From Ancistrus triradiatus (lineage: Eukaryota > Chordata > Actinopteri > Siluriformes > Loricariidae): a stretch of 64,000 nucleotides of DNA. The stretch lies in the NCBI GenBank assembly GCA_025084515.1, contig JAJAGP010002028.1:1-64000 (forward strand). Reading direction: 5' to 3'. Shown piece after piece: positions 44,901-53,668 of this stretch. Position numbers and translations under genes: made by a program. Each line of letters begins with the position of its first letter. The stretch's first letter is position 1. The notes under the pieces are model-generated. The model saw only the letters and a list, made by a program, of their open reading frames with translations. It did not search any database and was not told the origin of the DNA.

Positions 44901-47900
44901 TTGGTCCCGTGTTGGAGCTGTTGGTCCTCCACGGTTTGCAACCACTGGCGCCGCCTGGCCCCGTACAGGAGTTTCGTTGCGCCTCCTAACCCCGCGTCCG
45001 AGCCGGAGAGCTCCACGCTTGGGGATGTGTCGCACCCGGTCGTTGCCGCCTACCCTGCGCCTCGCTCTAGACAGTTTTAGCGCCGCGATCGTTGGTCCCG
45101 GTCCCTTGCACCCACGGTCACAAAGGACCGATTGCTGCCCCCGCGATCGTGGGTCCCGATCCCCGCGCCTTGGTCTAGACCGATTTCAGCGCCTCCTAGC
45201 GCTGTTGTTAAGCACTCCGCGGTCGTCGTTCTTTGTCCCGTCCGGCTAGACGCCTACCCTACATTCTTTAAGGTCTCGCTGGGCCGAGTCTCGGCTCCTG
45301 AGCCGCCAGCATCGGGCCTACGACTGTGAATCGCCGAGCTCCGTCCCCTGAGCCGTCCAGCACCAGCTCCGCCCCCTACTACGGCGACGACCCGCCTTGG
45401 GGTCATTGGCGTCCAGCCCCATTCCTGCACCACTGACCTCCGCCTCTGAGCTTACTGAGCGCTGCTCCTCAGTCGCCTGTGGTCAGTTTTTGGCCCAAGA
45501 GGCCCGATAGGGCTGGTCATTGAGCCCTATTTGGGCGTTGGTCCGGCAAGGACCTGCCCCACCCTCCCGTTCAGTCCCTTGCTGGGGGTTGGCCCTGCTT
45601 GCCAGGGCCTCCCTCTTCGTCAGACGAGCTCAACCCTGAGCGTGTCCGTCAGGCCAGAGCGCCTGGATGATGCTTAAAGGGCGTCGGGACGCCGCCCTTT
45701 GGGGGGGGTAAAACTGTCAGGAGTCATACCGTCATACCAGGTATGGACTGTAAGGGTGGCAACGCTTACATTCCTCGTATGACTCCTGGCAGCCGCTGTG
45801 GTTGAGCTCCCTGTCAGTAAGTAGCTCAATCACACGCCTTTTGTTACATGGCGAAACCGTAACAGAAATATCTCAGGTTCATACCTGTCTGCAGTGAAAT
45901 CAAAGTCAAATATAAGAAAACACTGCGTGTTTTATTTGTGTGAATTTTCCATAGTTTCCCAAATTCTGATTTGGGGTTGTACTTTTACTTAAGTAAAGAA
46001 CACGTGTACTTCTACCACCTCTGCTGTTTTTGTAGCAGAGGGATTGCCTACTCAAGTTTTAATATAGTGTCATATTAAAGTAACTCAGTGAGTGGTATGA
46101 AGTTAGTGTTGGATTATTACAATGATTGGTCTGAAGACATTTTTTTTGTAAAGGAAAAAAAAAAAAAAAAAGAAAGTAATTTTTATATATACGTCTACGT
46201 ATATATGTCTTGGCAAAAGTATTCGCCCCCCTTGAGAAAGCTTTTCAACCTTTTGCCACATTTTCAGGCGTTCAAAACATAAGATATGAAAATTGTAATT
46301 TTTTGTGAAGAATCAACACAAGTGAGACACAATTGTGAAGTGGAACGAAATTTATTGGATTATTGAAACTTTTTTTTAGAAATAAAAAAACTGAAAAGTG
46401 GGGCGGTGCAAATTTATTCGGCCCCTTCACTTACATTGCAAGCAAACTCACTCCAGAGGTTCAGTGAGGATCTCTGAATGATCCAATGTTGACCCAAATG
46501 ACTGCTGATGATAAATAGAATCCACCTGTGTGTAATCAAGTCTCCATATAAATGCACATGCTCTGTGATAGTTCAGAGTTCTGTTTTCGTAGAGAGCGTA
46601 GAGAGGCAGAGCATCATGAAGACCAAGGAAATGACACACCAGGCAGGTCCGAGATACTGGCTGTGGAGAAGTTTAAAGCCGGATTTGGATACAAAAAGAT
46701 TTCCCAAGCTTTAAACATCTCAAGGAGCACTGTGCAAGCGATCGATATGAAATGGTAGGAGTATCAGACCACTGCAAAATCTACCAAGACCCGGCCGTCC
46801 CTCTAAACCTTCAGCTAAAAACAAGGAGAGGGACTGATCAGAGATGGCAGCCAGAGGCCCATGATCACTCTGGATGAACTGCAGAGGTCTACAGCTGAGG
46901 TGGGAGGGAGGGGGGAGAATCTGTCCATAGGGACAACATCAGTCGTACACGCACAAAATCTGGCCTTTATGGAAGAGTGGCAAGAAGAAAGCCATTTCTC
47001 AAAGATATCCATAAAAGGTTTGCCACAAGCCACCTGGGAGACACACCAAACATGTGGAAAGAAGGTGCTCTGGTCAGACGAACTTTGGGCCCACATGCAA
47101 ACTGTAATGTTTGGCGTAAAAGCAACACAGCTCATCACCCCTGAACACACCATCCCCACTGTCAAACATGGTTATGGCAGCATCATGGTTGGGCGCTTGC
47201 TTTTCTTCAGCTGGGACAGGGAAGATGGTTAAAATTGATGGGAAGATGATGGATGGAGCCAAATAACAGGACCATTCTGAAAGAAAACCTGTTGGGAGTC
47301 TGCAAAAGACCTGAGACTGGGACGGAGATTTATCTTCCAACAAGACAATGACCAAAACATAAAGCAAAAATCTACAATGGAATGGTTCACAAATAAACGT
47401 ATCCAGGTGTTAGATTGGCCAACGTCAAAGTCCCAGACCTGAATCCATCGAGAATCTGTGGAAAGAGCTGAAAACTGCCCCCCCCCTGTTCACAAACGCT
47501 CTACATCCAACCTTCACTGAGCTCGAGCTGTTTTGCAAGAAGAAGATGGGCAAAAAATTTCATTCTCTCAATGTGCAAAACTGATAGAGACATACCCCAA
47601 GCGACTTGCAGCTGTAATCGCAGCAAAAGGTTGGCGCTACAAAGTATTCCAACGCAAGGGGGCCGAATAATTTTGCACGCCCCACTTTTCAGTTTTTTTA
47701 TTTCTAAAAAAGTTTAAAATATCCAATAAATTTCGTTCCACTTCACGATTGTGTCCCACTTGTTGTTGATTCTTCACAAAAAAATTACAATTACATATCT
47801 TTATGTTTAAAGCCTGAAATGTGGCAAAAGGTTGAAAAGTTCAAGGGGGCAGAATACTTTTGCAAGGCACTGTGTATATATCTATATATATAGATGTATA

Positions 47901-48253
47901 AACACAAAACCTGTTCAAGCCTCTAAAACCTGCTCAATCAGGTGTAATGTTCATTAGACAGTGGAAAATCCAGAACAAGGCAGCCAGCTGAAATAACAGA
48001 GATCACTGATAATTTTGGCCATATAGCATGGAATTGGAGCTGGTTGCATCTAATAATAGCCTAGAGGGACTACATAAAAAGACAAAAGAAATCCATAGAG
48101 CTCCCACTATTTCAGGTTGATCAGCCAGGTAGTTCCAGATGATGGCGGCCTTCCTGAGGTCTTCATTGCCAATATAGTTGACTCTGAGGACCACCATCTG
48201 TCCCTCGTTCACCTCCACATTAGCCTGGGGCAGCTGGAGTTGGGCTAGGAGAC
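33122..48253 (-). CDS. esam: ESAM, endothelial cell-selective adhesion molecule (six exons seen, frame breaks)
   Basis: ESAM is a type I membrane protein of the CTX/JAM-like Ig superfamily that acts at endothelial tight junctions and on platelets; its C-terminus binds PDZ proteins such as MAGI-1 (family knowledge). Exons on the - strand: 48253-48108 and 39364-39166 (V-type Ig), 37668-37511 and 37371-37247 (C2-type Ig), 34512-34367 (membrane segment), 33578-33122 (cytoplasmic tail). Matches include LLAQLQLPQANVEVNEGQ, ISYMN, DSGRYMCQVVLP, VPPAPPVCMLQGNP, KYECTASNSAGES, ANDIKEDAQAP, SKNGTLSSVRS and the end GGVPIMVPAQNQAGSLV. The signal-peptide exon was not found. One-base frame breaks occur twice in each C2 exon and once at the start of the membrane exon; the other exons are clean. 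It is either a functional gene in an indel-prone assembly or a decaying copy. Confidence 0.9.
33652..33977 (+). mobile_element. Tc1-derived MITE (326 bp)
   Basis: CAGTGGGGCAAAAAAAGTAT to ...TTTTTTGCCACACTG with TA at 33650-33651 and 33978-33979. It consists of the two long inverted repeats of the element at 11110-12670 with the whole transposase deleted. It sits in ESAM intron, 73 bp from the tail exon. Confidence 0.9.
34367..34512 (-). CDS. esam: ESAM transmembrane exon
   Basis: Reads CPNAVVCIMWWIAGATVGAL, LGLLIINVFVVFFWRKRK, DTEEDLANDIK: a single membrane helix, a basic stop-transfer and the conserved ANDIKED junction with the next exon. The donor TCAA|GTAAGC fits. At the 5' side the preceding exon ends in phase 1 while this exon reads correctly only from phase 0, so one base is in excess near TGTCCTAATG. 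Confidence 0.9.
34631..35299 (-). pseudogene. Unidentified reading frame with one internal stop and an A tract
   Basis: From 35299 a - strand frame runs 111 codons to TAA (34966-34964), and the same frame continues without a stop to 34631 for a further 110 codons. The first part has a hydrophobic N-terminal stretch (YGLLLVTSLPAFWFVYLPLI) and a second one (LMYSFVTLSFFYSLYCP) just before the stop. The second is hydrophilic: DYDDGPGDFPPF, LDYIASLPGEENSGDRDKIL and RHPIEIGRKSIPDYSLG. It ends at an A14 tract (read as KKKK) at about 34654-34667. GC content and codon use are unlike the AT-rich intron around it. I do not recognise the family. A retrocopied mRNA piece or a retroelement accessory/envelope fragment are both possible. 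Confidence 0.5.
35648..35893 (+). CDS. Unidentified small membrane-protein-like ORF or terminal exon
   Basis: The + strand frame ends at TAA 35891-35893. From a possible acceptor (TTTTTCTTAG ending 35703) it reads VTLFILVRRCKSALEGLLSR, a cysteine cluster RRCCCSTWGSS, FDWPPHNQTQPYVSTC and RKAVPQHEPLK: a short membrane helix, basic stop-transfer, Cys-rich juxtamembrane segment and a polar tail. The composition is much more protein-like than its neighbours. It could be the last exon of an unrecognised gene antisense within the ESAM intron, or a retrocopy. No upstream exon was identified. Confidence 0.35.
   Translation: MLHTILLLSLIIIYFIFLSVTLFILVRRCKSALEGLLSRRCCCSTWGSSFDWPPHNQTQPYVSTCDARPNRKAVPQHEPLK
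36423..37003 (-). mobile_element. Pogo-like MITE with helix-turn-helix remnant
   Basis: Ends CCGTATTTTTCGGGCCATAA and TTAATGGTCC...CAATACGG are inverted repeats flanked by TA (36421-36422, 37004-37005). Sub-terminal AAGCGCACCAGGTTATAAGA units repeat. On the - strand 36700-36560 reads FKLSAISHAVQHGHRAAARE, FNINESMIRKWRKQEDAL, the CENP-B/Tigger N-terminal DNA-binding helix-turn-helix; no DDE domain remains. Confidence 0.85.
37065..37175 (-). mobile_element. A tract and Tc1-like scrap
   Basis: An A run of about 24 (37065-37088) is followed by GTTGACTCATCTGACCACAG, which on the - strand is the VVR-type catalytic-Asp block of a Tc1-like transposase. Only about 90 bp is left. Confidence 0.5.
37247..37371 (-). 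CDS. esam: ESAM Ig-C2 exon, second half (two frame breaks)
   Basis: Acceptor CCTTTTCAG, donor ACAA|GTACGT. Reads ETAGTLNL, then after a break NLS, then after a second break SGKYECTASNSAGESKCYIN and LEVIT. The Y-E-C motif and the following SN-AG pattern are the F and G strands of the C2 fold. Extra bases are apparent near CTCAAATAACC and AGGAAACATG; read without correction the exon contains two stops. Confidence 0.88.
37511..37668 (-). CDS. esam: ESAM Ig-C2 exon, first half (two frame breaks)
   Basis: Acceptor TCTATTGCAG, donor CTCA|GTAATT. Three successive frames give VPPAPPVCMLQGNPTLKANV, CQSSAGKPVPK, and YKWIKTSPSSEIYFLPML, together the B-to-E strands of the C2 domain with both the C and W landmarks. 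Apparent extra bases are at ACACTTCACC and CCCAAAATAC. Confidence 0.88.
38875..38938. repeat. (CA)32 microsatellite
   Basis: Uninterrupted CA repeat in ESAM intron. Confidence 0.95.
39166..39364 (-). CDS. esam: ESAM Ig-V exon, second half
   Basis: Acceptor TGTTTATAG, donor AAAG|GTGAGT. Reads IISYMNADVTHGGRFKDRVD, FVYKMPYNNLSIYINNTVES, DSGRYMCQVVLPGTPESPKE, VTLNVK. DSGRYMC is the F-strand motif of V-type Ig domains. The frame is intact; phase 1 out matches the GTC (Val) codon completed in the next exon. Confidence 0.95.
39480..39900 (+). mobile_element. Tc1-like remnant (TTATTAGGTACACC family)
   Basis: Reads the middle of the transposase on the + strand: TGGTCTAATGAATCTTTGAT corresponds to the catalytic WSDES block, and GGAGGTGGTGTAATGATGTG to the GGGVMVW block. 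Ends are missing. It lies 116 bp upstream (on the gene's strand) of the ESAM V exon. Confidence 0.7.
40100..40260 (-). repeat. Dispersed 'acttttacttaagtaaag' repeat, split
   Basis: AGTAACGAAGTACTTTAGGT, ACTTTATTACTTTTACTTAT and CATACTTTTTACTCACTACA belong to a common fish repeat; a related scrap is at 45981-46025, on the other side of the large Tc1/LTR composite. Confidence 0.45.
42231..43475 (+). repeat. 5' LTR of element 2
   Basis: TG...CA ends. Contains a perfect 11-bp hairpin AATCTAGGCTC/GAGCCTAGATT (42783-42810) and a TGACGTCA site near 43189. The final block GGAGCTAACTGC...GCGAACCGTAACA matches the LTR end of element 1. Confidence 0.75.
43476..43880 (+). repeat. Leader region with duplicated LTR end
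   Basis: GAATGATCCGAC follows the 5' LTR. After a pyrimidine-rich stretch (43500-43690) the last 120 bp of the LTR are repeated (43700-43823, again ending GGCGAACCGTAAACAG), followed by ATGATCCGACCAACTAGGGG and ACCCAGCGTTAGCTCCTGGA. The duplication is about 350 bp apart. Confidence 0.7.
45715..45864 (+). repeat. 3' LTR of element 2 (150 bp, internally deleted)
   Basis: TGTCAGGAGTCATACCGTCA to CCGTAACA. The join between AGCTCAATCACA and CGCCTTTTGTTACATGG marks the missing 1.1 kb relative to the 5' LTR. Confidence 0.8.
46208..47872 (+). mobile_element. Tc1-like transposon (CAGTGCCTTGCAAAAG-ended family), degraded
   Basis: Inverted repeats of about 215 bp (46208-46430 and 47660-47872): CTTGGCAAAAGTATTCGCCC on the left, GGGGGCAGAATACTTTTGCA then AGGCACTG on the right. 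The transposase starts at 46616 (MKTKE) and is broken by several frameshifts. Recognisable pieces are KISQALNISRSTVQAIDMKW (46680-46758), LWSDEL and KHGYGSIMVG (46861-47232), and a C-terminal SRPESIENLWKELK-like stretch around 47430-47480. Confidence 0.85.
47938..47990 (+). repeat. Duplicated segment A, copy 1
   Basis: AATCAGGTGTAATGTT, GGACAG and AAAATCCAGAACAAGGCAGC are shared with 50858-50912. It lies 118 bp downstream of the first ESAM exon on the plus map, between it and the Tc1 element. Confidence 0.7.
48108..48253 (-). CDS. esam: ESAM Ig-V exon, first half (mature N-terminus)
   Basis: Acceptor TGTTCTGCAG, donor AATA|GTGGGA. Reads LLAQLQLPQANVEVNEGQMV, VLRVNYIGNEDLRKAAIIWN, YLADQPEI. 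AQLQL matches the signal-cleavage junction of ESAM. No B-strand cysteine is present in VVLRVNY, as I also recall for mammalian ESAM. The next exon upstream, with the initiator and signal peptide, was not identified in 48.3-64 kb. Confidence 0.92.
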
Positions 48254-48329
48254 CTGCAGAACAATAAAATGGAATGGCAGAGTAAGAGAGGTTTACATAC
48301 AACAGCACTCAAATATTAGAACACAGCTA

Positions 48330-49235
48330 AAAAAAGAGAAAATATTGAGTAAGTCACAGCTATCTGGGCAAAAATGGTTTGCTGAAGAATGACCAGACTC
48401 GTTCAATCTGATAGAAAGGCAAAAAAACCAAACCATTAACTCAAATAACCACTCGTTACAACCAAGGTATGCAGAAGAGAATCTCTAAATGCACAGCATA
48501 TGAAAGTATGAAGCAGATAGGCTTCAGCTGCAAACAGGCAACTGAGGCTACAATTCACAACCACCAAAATTGGACAATAGAAGAAGCACATTGCTGGGTC
48601 TGATGAGTCTCGATTTACACCATGACATTTGGATGGCAGGGTCAGAATTTGGCGTAAACAACATGAAAGCATGCTTTGTATCAACAGTTCAGGCTGGTGG
48701 TGGTGGTGGTGTAATGGTGTGGGGGATATTTCCTTGGGATATACCCTTTATGACCACAGTAGTATCCAAATATAGTGTTCACCTGCCTCCAATGAGAACT
48801 GAGTCATAACCCTGTCAAAGCACAAACAGGAGAGGGGGTGGGGGATATGTCCTTGGGATATACCCTTTATGACTCACAGTGTATCCATATTTTGATGGCT
48901 ACTTCCAGCAAGATAACGCGCCATGTCACAAAGCTCAAATCATCTCAAACTAGTTTCTTGAACATAATGTACTCAAATGTTGTACACTGTACTCAAATGG
49001 ACTCCACAGTCACCATATCTCAATCCAATAGAGCACCTTTGGAATGTGGTGCTCTTTGGTGTGGAATGGGAGATTTGCATCAAGGATGTGCAGCTGACAA
49101 ATGTTGCAACAACTGTGTGAGGCTATCATGTCAATATGGACCGAAATCTCCGAGTAATGGTTCCAATATCATTGTAAATCTATGCCATGAATAATTAAGA
49201 CAGTTCTGAACGAAAAAATATGTACCTAATAAAGT
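48330..49235 (+). mobile_element. Tc1-like remnant (TTATTAGGTACACC family) with an internal repeat
   Basis: Starts near AAAATGGTTTGCTGAAGAATG and ends CTAATAAAGTGGCCAGTGAG, the terminal TTATTAG block reversed. SDESRFTP-like sequence near 48600 and GGGGGVMVWG at 48690-48720 are on the + strand. The stretch TCCTTGGGATATACCCTTTA appears twice (48731 and 48851) on either side of a 74-bp segment that also occurs at 50774-50843. Confidence 0.75.
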
Positions 49236-49255
49236 GGCCAGTGAGAGAGCAAGGG

Positions 49256-49303
49256 GAGAGGGAGAGGGGGAGAGAGGGAGAGAGAGAGAGAGAGAGAGAG
49301 ATG
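49256..49303. repeat. (GA)n microsatellite
   Basis: GA/GGGA-rich simple repeat. Confidence 0.9.
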
Positions 49304-49397
49304 ACTGCATTATACATTTTTATGTTTTTTATGTATACATCTATGATGTTGATTCTGGGGACTGGGCTAGCAAATTGCAACTGCCACACTCAGGTGA

Positions 49398-49398
<1 letters not shown>

Positions 49399-49447
<49 letters not shown>
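49399..49447. repeat. (ATT)16 microsatellite
   Basis: Pure ATT repeat; shorter relatives are at 50190-50207 (AAT)6 and 56613-56632. Confidence 0.95.
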
Positions 49448-49450
<3 letters not shown>

Positions 49451-49929
49451 AATCTAATTTCACAAATATGATTTACACCTCTGTGTTCAATATGTCAGAC
49501 TGTCTTCATAGGCTGCATGCATAAAAAAGCCTCACACTGTTTCCCATTTATTAGATTAAGTTTTCGTAATGTTTTCAATTATGTAATAACTGTTATCATT
49601 TTTATGAAATAAGATATTGTTCATATACAGAATAGTGCTACTATATCTAATACACTGGTAGTTGCATTATGCATCAGTCACCCGATAGAGGGCAGCAAAG
49701 AGTCATGTCTTGACTGGAAAACGGATGTCAATTATATTGTATATGCTATCTACGTCAGGACTTGTGTTAGCATGCAATTTCCTAAACTATAGCAAATAAC
49801 GTCAGTACCCCTAACACTAACCAACTCCATTATTACGCCGAGTAATGAGTTACTGGATGTACAGCCTAAAATAATTTTATTCTTTCTTCAAGTTCACTTC
49901 ATGAAATATTCATTCATTCATTGAGTTTC

Positions 49930-50100
49930 TACACATACTTATTCCTTACAAGTGTTGAGTGGGGCCGGGGCCTATCCAGCTTCACAGAGTGCAAAGTGGG
50001 AACCATTCCTGGAAAGGGTGCTAGTTCATTGCAGCACATGTGCACATGCACGCACAAGCTCACACTGGGACACATACAAAGAAACATACAAACTCCACAC
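49930..50100 (-). repeat. Fragment of a fish dispersed repeat
   Basis: GTGCTAGTTCATTGCAGCACATG, GCTCACACTGGGACA and AACATACAAACTCCACACAG are in the order typical of a fish repeat whose 3' part resembles 5505-5640. Confidence 0.5.
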
Positions 50101-50248
50101 AGGCACCACTCTTTTGATAGCAGCATTAAATAATGTGAAATCCATTGGGTTCTGGGTGAAAATACCTTTAACAATTGTGAGTGTGCAAAATAATAATAAT
50201 AATAATTTATCTCAACACAAAAAGAGATAACGCTTTGTAGCTTTATAT

Positions 50249-50408
50249 TTACAGTATTTATCAGACACCCTTATCTAGATTGACCTTCACTTGAGCTGAG
50301 ACAGTTAGGGTTAACAGACTCGCTCAAAGATCCAACAGTGGCAGCTTGGCAGAACCAGGATTTGATCTTACAGTTATGATTAGTAGGTTAGAGCTTTAAC
50401 CACTGAGC
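50249..50408 (-). mobile_element. tRNA-derived SINE, diverged copy
   Basis: On the - strand: TTAACC-type head (GTGGTTAAAGCTCTAACC), CAAATCC, CTGCCACTGTTGGATC, TTGAGCGAG and tail TCTAGATAAGGGTGTCTGAT. Same family as 6187-6384. Confidence 0.7.
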
Positions 50409-50599
50409 AGCAGTGGCTCGGTGGTGAGAATCAGCTGCTGCAAACAGCACTTAGAGGTTCTAGGTTTGATTCCTGGGTTGGGTTTGTAATGTGAATGTCA
50501 GGTGGTGCAGTTACATGATGATGTCCTGCATCCAGTGAATTTCATGCTAGGCTCCAGACCTTTCCCTACTACCCTGATCAGCATAAATGTGGGTATAAC

Positions 50600-53400
50600 T
50601 GGAGGCTTCGCTTTTCTTTTGTGGTTTAACCGCTAATCACCTGTAATTGTTTTTTTTCTTAAAAGAAAATATTATGCATTTATATCTATTATATAAATAA
50701 TCTTGGTTAAGCTCTCTATTCTGAGATTCTCAATAAGCATTCCAGAGCACACGTTGACTCACTTTGTTTGCTCAAATATAGTGTTCACCTGCCTCCAAGG
50801 AGAACTGAGTCATAACCCTGTCAAAGCACAAACAGGAGAGGAAAAAGTCTAAACGCAATCAGGTGTAATGTTGATTGGACAGCGGAAAATCCAGAACAAG
50901 GCAGCCAGCGAGTCCTAAAGTCACTAATGATCACCCATTATTACAGCTCTCTAATGACAGAGCCCATCAGTGGCAGTGCTTATCTAATTTACCCCAGTAC
51001 ATCGGTTTAGCTTATCTAATGACCCACAAAATGACTTTTAGCATTCCATTTTTATTCCAACTTGCAACACAATTCATATCAGTGATTGAAAACACGTCAT
51101 TTATCACAAGAATGTCATGCAGTCCTGTTAGCATAGATTCACACTGGAATTGATCAAGGAGCCAAACCATTATGACCATTCACAGATCAAAGAATAAATA
51201 ATGCTATCGCTCTACAACTCCACTGTCAAGCTGTAGGATATATTACTTGGTAAGAGAATAGTGATGTAGTTGCCATGTTGGATATGGGGGAAATGGGCAA
51301 TCGAAAGACCTGGATGTCATTTACAAGGGACACTTTGGATTATGCTTGTTATAAATTCAGTGAAGAGAGTATCAAAGCTATCCTGAAGAAGTTGCTTTGT
51401 CTGGTAAGTCCCGTGATGTTTTACATTATATGGATGGTTACCTGGGGAAGTGATGGCATCAGGATGCTTTATGAGAAGAACTTTTAAATGTGACAAGTGT
51501 CACCAAAACATCATTGTTGATCAGGTGGTCATTTTTTGGTTCATCAGATTATATAAAGCCAATGAACAAAAATTCCTGATGAGTGCAGTTCAAAACTGTA
51601 TGGGTAGCTGGAATATTGGAAAAAAAATCATGATGTTCCTAAACAACAGTATGTCTGACAGTAGACGCAAGTGCATTTTAAAACTATGGGCAAATAAAAT
51701 GTGAGAGAAACAGTGTTGTAACATAAGCAAAATGCACGTCCATGAAGCCACTCCCCCCCATGTCATCAAAGTAGAATTGAAATACTACTGTTTGTTTGTG
51801 CTACATTTATGCTGGTTTATTTTATTACCTGTCACATCACACAGCCCCCATCAAAGATCAAATAGCATCAAAATGGTCTCAGTCGTTGGTGCTGCATTAG
51901 TGCTGGTTGGTGCCTTTAAAATAACACGTGCCATTTTAATTCATAAGTCATAATGGCATAAAAGTTGAACAAGTGACATCACACAGCCCCCCCAAAAGAA
52001 ATAATGTTTAATTTCTTAAAAACATAAGAAGCACAAATGATGATTTCGACAGCAAAAAGCTACACAAATGCAGCACAATCGAGCAGTGGTATTACAATTC
52101 CATTTTTAATCACATTGCAGGCCAGCTTCACAGGTCAGCAAAATGCATATACTCAGCAAGACAGAATAAAAGACAGGAGAAGTAAATGAAAAAGAAGCTC
52201 CAGAAGCAGCTGCAGACACTATAGAAAGATAAAATTGAAGCTGAAGATAAATGAGGAAGTTCAGCGGGGGAGGATGACACAAAAGGAGATATGGGAGCGG
52301 GGTAATTAATGTGAAATGAAGGACATTTTGCAGTAATCTCTTGTATAATGGAGGACTTGCCCCAGGCTATGCTACACGGCACGTACAAGGGAGGATAAGG
52401 ACATTGAAAAGCCTGCTTCTCGAATAAGAAAAGACTGTGAAATGCTGAAATTTACCCAACACATTCCTATATTTACTTACTAAACCATTCACAGCAGGTG
52501 GCTCAAATCTGAATTATAGATACCATACTTTCAGAGTCAAATCTGAAATGTGGTGAGATAATCTATGGAGCTAATCACTATTATGTGAGAAATAATGATC
52601 AGTGACTGCCAAGCTTGTGTCCTCTTATAAGAACACTCATTCAACTGTGGTAACTAAGTAGAGGGTCGGTAAATGTGAAAGTAAGCATATTTTTGCCTAA
52701 AACAAGGAAGGATAAGCATGATAATCACTGAGCCACCCACGGTTTGTTATTTCAAAAACTCAAAGAAGTACACATAAAAGAATTATAAGCAACAGAGAAA
52801 TAGTTAAGCTCTACAAATGTGCCAAAAGAGTAATTTTAAATCAATTTCATTTGAATGCATGTACAGTGGGCTTTACTGTTGAACATTATTGATTTACAAT
52901 TCCACTGACAAGTGGAAATATTGATTACTGAGTACATTATGGACAAGACTCTATAGATGTCTCTAAAGGCATCCACGGTGTCTCTATCAACAGGCACAAA
53001 TACTTCCTAAACTAAAAACACAAGAACAACTGTACCTGTCATTATTGAACTCGTTCATCAGTATTCACAGACCATGAAAAAGAAAGAATCTTGATCTCTA
53101 GCAGTACTTCAAAAGTATGTCCTCTTCTGCAGGCATTTGTGGTCAGAGTCTGAATTAAGGTCAATCCTTTGAAATCCACCTACAATCACCCACTTTCATT
53201 TCACCAGCAGGCATTGTATTAATCATTTGAAGAAGATGGCTGAAGAAGGATGGTGAGTACAATGACTGAGAGAGTACATGAAATGAGTGAGTACATGAAT
53301 GACGAGAGAGAGCTAGCAAACGAGAGAGTGAAAATGATGAAAGGTATTCTAGTAGTAATGTTATAATTATATTTTAAATTATTTTTATGTGCTCTACTAT
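50600..53400. other. AT-rich sequence upstream of ESAM, nothing firm
   Basis: No known gene. 50774-50912 carries two segments also present at 48763-48836 and 47938-47990. The ORFs 51275-51487 and 51450-51704 (+) encode no recognised protein. The missing ESAM signal exon was looked for on the - strand and not found. Confidence 0.4.
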
Positions 53401-53494
53401 ATTTTACTTTATTATTTGTAACAAGAGTGTCAAAATGTGAAATATGTATTTACATATATTTCACATTTTTCCCTGTAAGGAAGGTATATATATG

Positions 53495-53504
<10 letters not shown>

Positions 53505-53551
<47 letters not shown>

Positions 53552-53568
53552 ATATATATATATATATA
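53505..53568. repeat. (CA)n/(TA)n microsatellite at the gap edge
   Basis: (CA)n to about 53546 then ACACATATATA and (TA)n running straight into the N block; the likely reason assembly broke here. Confidence 0.9.
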
Positions 53569-53668
53569 NNNNNNNNNNNNNNNNNNNNNNNNNNNNNNNN
53601 NNNNNNNNNNNNNNNNNNNNNNNNNNNNNNNNNNNNNNNNNNNNNNNNNNNNNNNNNNNNNNNNNNNN
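53569..53668. other. Assembly gap, 100 N
   Basis: Exactly 100 unknown bases, the usual placeholder for a gap of unknown size. Confidence 0.98.

Larger units (their letters stand above)
42231..45864 (+). mobile_element. Non-autonomous LTR element 2 (complete, with 5-bp target duplication)
   Basis: Begins TGTCAGGAGTCATACC (42231) and ends ATGGCGAAACCGTAACA (45864), flanked by GAAAT at 42226-42230 and 45865-45869. The 5' LTR ends at 43475. A polypurine run (GGGGGGGGTAAAAC) precedes the 3' LTR at 45715, which is only 150 bp: its first 126 bp and last 25 bp match the 5' LTR but the middle is gone. The internal part is GC-rich with no protease, reverse transcriptase or integrase. It contains SPVPE/SPVFEH-like coding remnants in broken frames (44520-44770). 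Confidence 0.85.
40992..45979 (+). mobile_element. Tc1/mariner-like element (CAACC-ended family) split by LTR element 2
   Basis: Ends CAACCTGAAATCAGAAAAAG (40992) and ATTCTGATTTGGGGTTG (45979) are flanked by TA on both sides (40990-40991, 45980-45981). Transposase fragments on the + strand include GDYFGKLLSSTT-like sequence near 41550, GSVLVWGCISALGKGN (about 41725), LNWPAYNPNLSPIENVWRIV (about 41950-42010) and EEWDKITPETVTRL. The LTR element at 42231-45864 inserted into ACATGAAAT near the 3' end. Same family as 7876-10897. Confidence 0.88.

Noticed and set aside
50774..50843. Possible ESAM upstream exon (GYDSVLLGG between TTTGACAG and GGCAG|GTGAAC on the - strand)
   Set aside because: It is a duplicated segment also found inside a Tc1 remnant, encodes no signal peptide and has no initiator upstream.
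51275..51704. Two + strand ORFs of 70 and 84 codons
   Set aside because: No recognisable domain, overlapping in different frames, AT-rich composition typical of chance ORFs.
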